Shown: piece after piece, positions 6,686 to 8,607 of the stretch
Layout: each line of letters starts with the position of its first letter
How positions within the stretch are numbered: position 1 is the first letter of the stretch
Assembly: GCA_903827085.1 (NCBI GenBank)
Contig: CAIKHC010000147.1
Span: forward strand, 1 to 8,607
Direction of reading: 5' to 3'
Length of the DNA: 8,607 nt
DNA from: an uncultured Candidatus Nemicrothrix sp.
GTDB lineage: Bacteria; Actinomycetota; Acidimicrobiia; Acidimicrobiales; Acidimicrobilacustridaceae
The notes under the pieces: generated by a model
Database searches by the model: none
Told to the model about the DNA's origin: nothing
Seen by the model: the letters and a program-made list of their open reading frames with translations, nothing else
Program-made: the position numbers and the translations under genes

Positions 6686-7767
6686 CGCTCCCGATTCGCT
6701 GCCACATCTGAAAACGGCAACGCCAGCGGAGCGTCAACCGGTGCGGTGTATTTCGCGAATGTGTCCGGCAAAGGCGTGCCCTTCACCACTGGGTACACGT
6801 ACATCTGTCCAGGGACATCGGCTTGGAACGAGCTACCAAGCATGAATTCGATGAACGCCGCTGCCGCCTGTGGTTGAGACGCACCCCTTAAAATCCCGGC
6901 GAATTCGGTTTGGCGGTAACAGGTCTCGGTCACAACGCCGGTAGGTGATTGGTCAGCGGGAAGCGTGGTGTCCGATACCTCTGCGGGCGGACTCGATGCA
7001 TAGCTCACGACAAGCGGACGATCACCCTTACCGCTCCCACCGGAAAAAGTTGCGTAGTAGGCCGTTTCCCAACTGTCGACGACACTCACACCGTTCGCTT
7101 TCAGTTGTTTCCAATAATTGAGCCATGCAGCACCCCCCGTCGCATCATCGCCGCCACCGAATTTGGCAATTGTTGCGAGCATGAAGGCAAGGCCCGGGGT
7201 TGATGTCGAAGGATCCTCGACGACGAAATCATTCCTCACCGAAGGATCAACGAGTTCATCGAAAGAAGACGGAACCGACAATCCGGCTTTCGAGAACGCG
7301 CCCCGATCAAAATTCACGCAGACGTTCCCATGATCTATCGGCGTTGCCATTCCGGATTCATCGATCACGAAGACGGGGTCAACACCCTTGAGCCGTTCAG
7401 GCCGATACTGCTGAAGGAGATTGTTCCGAAGAACTGTCCCGAGAAGGTTTTCATCGAAACCAAAGATGACATCAGCGACAGGATTGCCGGCGGTGAGAAT
7501 CGCGGCATTTGTCATCGCAACCGCGTCTCCCGATGAGATCAACTCGACCCTGACGTTTGTTGCCGTCTGAAACTCGTCGAGAACAGATTGAGAGACTGCG
7601 AACGAGTCATGGGTCATGACTCTCAACGTGACTAATTCTTCGAAACGCGAAAACGAACCGTTCACAAGCACCGGTGACACCGATGAAGAAGATTCCGATT
7701 TTTCAGAGACACACGCGCTACCCAGAACCGTCAGCGCAAGAAGGCCCGCAGCAATCAATCTTCTCAT
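6652..7767 (-). CDS. thiB: Thiamine-binding periplasmic-type lipoprotein of the ThiBPQ importer
   Basis: This 371-residue extracytoplasmic solute-binding protein delivers thiamine, and in characterised homologues also its mono- and diphosphate, to ThiPQ. The first 19 residues are a signal peptide (MRR then a hydrophobic core) ending in LGSAC, so Cys19 is the likely lipid-anchored residue. The -3 position is Gly rather than Leu. A Ser-rich linker follows. The mature part tracks E. coli TbpA: MTHDSFA (51-57), FGFDENLL (102-109), PIDHGNVCVNFD (143-154), EDPSTSTPGL (184-193), SWETAYYATFSG (232-243), VVSYASSPPAE (253-263) and a C-terminal ANRERWISQW. The aromatic Trp/Tyr residues in the later blocks correspond to those stacking on thiamine in that structure. 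The ATG shares its A with the thiN stop (TAATG). GGAG at 7778-7775 gives a good SD seven bases upstream. Confidence 0.93.
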   Translation of the reverse strand: MRRLIAAGLLALTVLGSACVSEKSESSSSVSPVLVNGSFSRFEELVTLRVMTHDSFAVSQSVLDEFQTATNVRVELISSGDAVAMTNAAILTAGNPVADVIFGFDENLLGTVLRNNLLQQYRPERLKGVDPVFVIDESGMATPIDHGNVCVNFDRGAFSKAGLSVPSSFDELVDPSVRNDFVVEDPSTSTPGLAFMLATIAKFGGGDDATGGAAWLNYWKQLKANGVSVVDSWETAYYATFSGGSGKGDRPLVVSYASSPPAEVSDTTLPADQSPTGVVTETCYRQTEFAGILRGASQPQAAAAFIEFMLGSSFQADVPGQMYVYPVVKGTPLPDTFAKYTAPVDAPLALPFSDVAANRERWISQWSALFR

Positions 7768-8465
7768 TACATTTCTCCATCTTCAGTGGAAAGAAGTTCT
7801 GGACTAGGGCGGACTACAAGCACGGTGCCCTCGTCGATTGAGACCGTTGCCTCATGATCGAGAAGTACATTGCTCACGCCACGCGTGGTGCCTGCCAGCA
7901 ACCCTTCTCCCCGCAGCGGATACTCAAGTCCTTCCGTTCGCACGCCTACAGCATCACCGTGGAGAGGGAGGATCGTCACGACATCACCGGGATCACCGAC
8001 AAATGTGACTCCTCCCCCGCCGTGCACGACTGACACAAGGGCGGAATCGAGAATCGCGTGCATGGAAACGTGCGCGTAGGCCGGCGAGGCGATGACGAAC
8101 GCGTTCGCAAACGACTGGTCCACCCGGCCTCCGTGCCCACCAACGATCGTGATGACATCGGCACCTTCTCTGATTGCCACATCAATTGCCAGCTCGAGAT
8201 CGGTTGCGTCTTTCACTGCCGGATGACGCTCGATCTTCACTCCTGCCGATTCGAGTTCCACAAGCAGCATCGGTGGAATGGAATCGAAGTCACCGACAGC
8301 GATATCAATAGTGAGTCCGGCCGCTTTCGCGTGGACAGCACCCGAGTCGGCCGCAATAACCAAAGCGCCTTCAGATTCAAGCGCGGCCGCCAAATTCACA
8401 TCCGGCCTTACTCCGCCAATGATGATGATTGCGGCGCATGGTGTTGTGTCATCGAGTTCAGACAT
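7767..8465 (-). CDS. thiN: Thiamine diphosphokinase (thiamine pyrophosphokinase)
   Basis: This 232-residue cytosolic enzyme transfers a diphosphate from ATP to thiamine, giving thiamine diphosphate and AMP. Family motifs appear in order: AADSGAVHAKAAG (38-50), IAVGDFDSI (55-63) with the metal-binding acidic residues, VKDATDLELAI (84-94), and IVGGHGGRVDQSFAN (107-121), where most relatives have GGR-x-DH. The C-terminal beta-sandwich region ends with TTRGVSNVL (193-201), which helps form the thiamine site. Length is normal for bacterial ThiN. The ATG at 8465 is preceded by a modest SD (TAGG, eight bases away). It is the first gene after the TPP riboswitch and overlaps thiB by one base, so uptake and activation of the vitamin are co-expressed. 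Confidence 0.92.
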   Translation of the reverse strand: MSELDDTTPCAAIIIIGGVRPDVNLAAALESEGALVIAADSGAVHAKAAGLTIDIAVGDFDSIPPMLLVELESAGVKIERHPAVKDATDLELAIDVAIREGADVITIVGGHGGRVDQSFANAFVIASPAYAHVSMHAILDSALVSVVHGGGGVTFVGDPGDVVTILPLHGDAVGVRTEGLEYPLRGEGLLAGTTRGVSNVLLDHEATVSIDEGTVLVVRPSPELLSTEDGEM

Positions 8466-8522
8466 GTGAAACGCCTAAAGAGAAGCGACACGAATGAGCA
8501 CAACCTGCGTGTGAACCGAAAA
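8466..8522 (-). promoter_or_regulatory. Riboswitch expression platform and thiN leader
   Basis: This is the stretch between the aptamer and the thiN ATG. It contains a weak 5-bp hairpin, ACACG/CGTGT (8512-8508 with 8492-8488), with a 15-base loop. CTTCT at 8485-8481 can pair with the GGAAG that forms the 3' side of aptamer P1. A modest SD, TAGG, lies eight bases before the start. No GC-rich stem followed by a U-run is present, so classical intrinsic attenuation is not supported. Control of translation initiation or Rho-dependent termination is more likely. The mechanism is inferred, not seen. Confidence 0.5.
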
Positions 8523-8607
8523 CTTCCTTCGCCGGCATGACCCGGATCAGGTGCAACGGTCGGAAGAGATCGGCTCTTCCCTCTCAGCCCGGCCTCCCGG
8601 ACTCCCG
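8523..8607 (-). ncRNA. TPP riboswitch (THI element), 5' P1 strand cut by the window edge
   Basis: The minus strand shows the conserved thiamine-diphosphate aptamer. GTCCGG-GAGG-CCGGGC forms P2, and CTGAGA (8587-8582) is the pyrimidine-sensing J3/2 segment. A variable P3 extension GGAAGAG/CTCTTCC (8580-8574 with 8568-8562) has a five-base loop. The conserved CACCTGATCCGGGTCATG and CCGGCGAAGGAAG (8553-8523) contain P4/P5, the diphosphate-sensing side. The 3' half of P1 (GGAAG) is present, while its partner lies past base 8607 with the promoter. When thiamine diphosphate is bound, such elements lower expression downstream, here the thiN-thiB-thiP-thiQ genes. The first start codon is 57 bases beyond the aptamer. 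Confidence 0.96.

Noticed and set aside
1..8607. Mobile element, phage, CRISPR or defence-system content
   Set aside because: No transposase, integrase, spaced direct repeats, terminal inverted repeats or toxin-antitoxin-like pair was seen. The tRNA gene has no repeated 3' fragment that would mark an integrated island within the window.

Overview
The window is a compact stretch of a bacterial chromosome. It is moderately GC-rich (mid-50s percent by eye, not counted). The GC content, the GTG/TTG starts, the protein styles (N-acyl-D-amino-acid deacylase tail, short Baeyer-Villiger-like flavoprotein, actinobacterial-looking PepF and SRPBCC proteins) and the TPP-riboswitch/ThiN/ThiBPQ arrangement suggest an actinobacterium, possibly of the Acidimicrobiia type. 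That assignment is inference and only moderately secure. There is no phage, IS, CRISPR or other mobile-element signature, and no gene-free stretch longer than about 170 bases.

Left part (1-1970). The window opens inside the C-terminus of a plus-strand amidohydrolase (D-aminoacylase-like). A GC-rich hairpin follows, then a minus-strand tRNA-Leu gene with encoded CCA. Its anticodon reads AAG, which is unusual for a bacterial leucine tRNA. A short intergenic region then leads into a plus-strand FAD/NAD(P)H monooxygenase with the Baeyer-Villiger fingerprint.

Right part (1975-8607, all minus strand). This reads from right to left as one probable operon: a TPP riboswitch (its 5' P1 strand is cut by the window edge), thiN (thiamine diphosphokinase), thiB (thiamine-binding lipoprotein), thiP (fused two-domain permease), thiQ (ATPase), a small SRPBCC/polyketide-cyclase-like protein and an M3-family oligoendopeptidase F. 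The first four genes overlap or nearly touch, and the last two follow at gaps of about 27 bases.

The operon makes sense as a salvage circuit. ThiB captures thiamine (or its phosphates) outside the membrane, ThiP/ThiQ import it with ATP, ThiN converts thiamine to thiamine diphosphate, and the product feeds back on the riboswitch. The SRPBCC and PepF genes have no known thiamine role, so their position may be incidental. The monooxygenase and pepF converge with only four bases between their stop codons.

I did not find a convincing new biological system. The most unusual single item is the tRNA-Leu(AAG). The most interesting arrangement is the addition of the SRPBCC and peptidase genes to the riboswitch-controlled thiamine operon.
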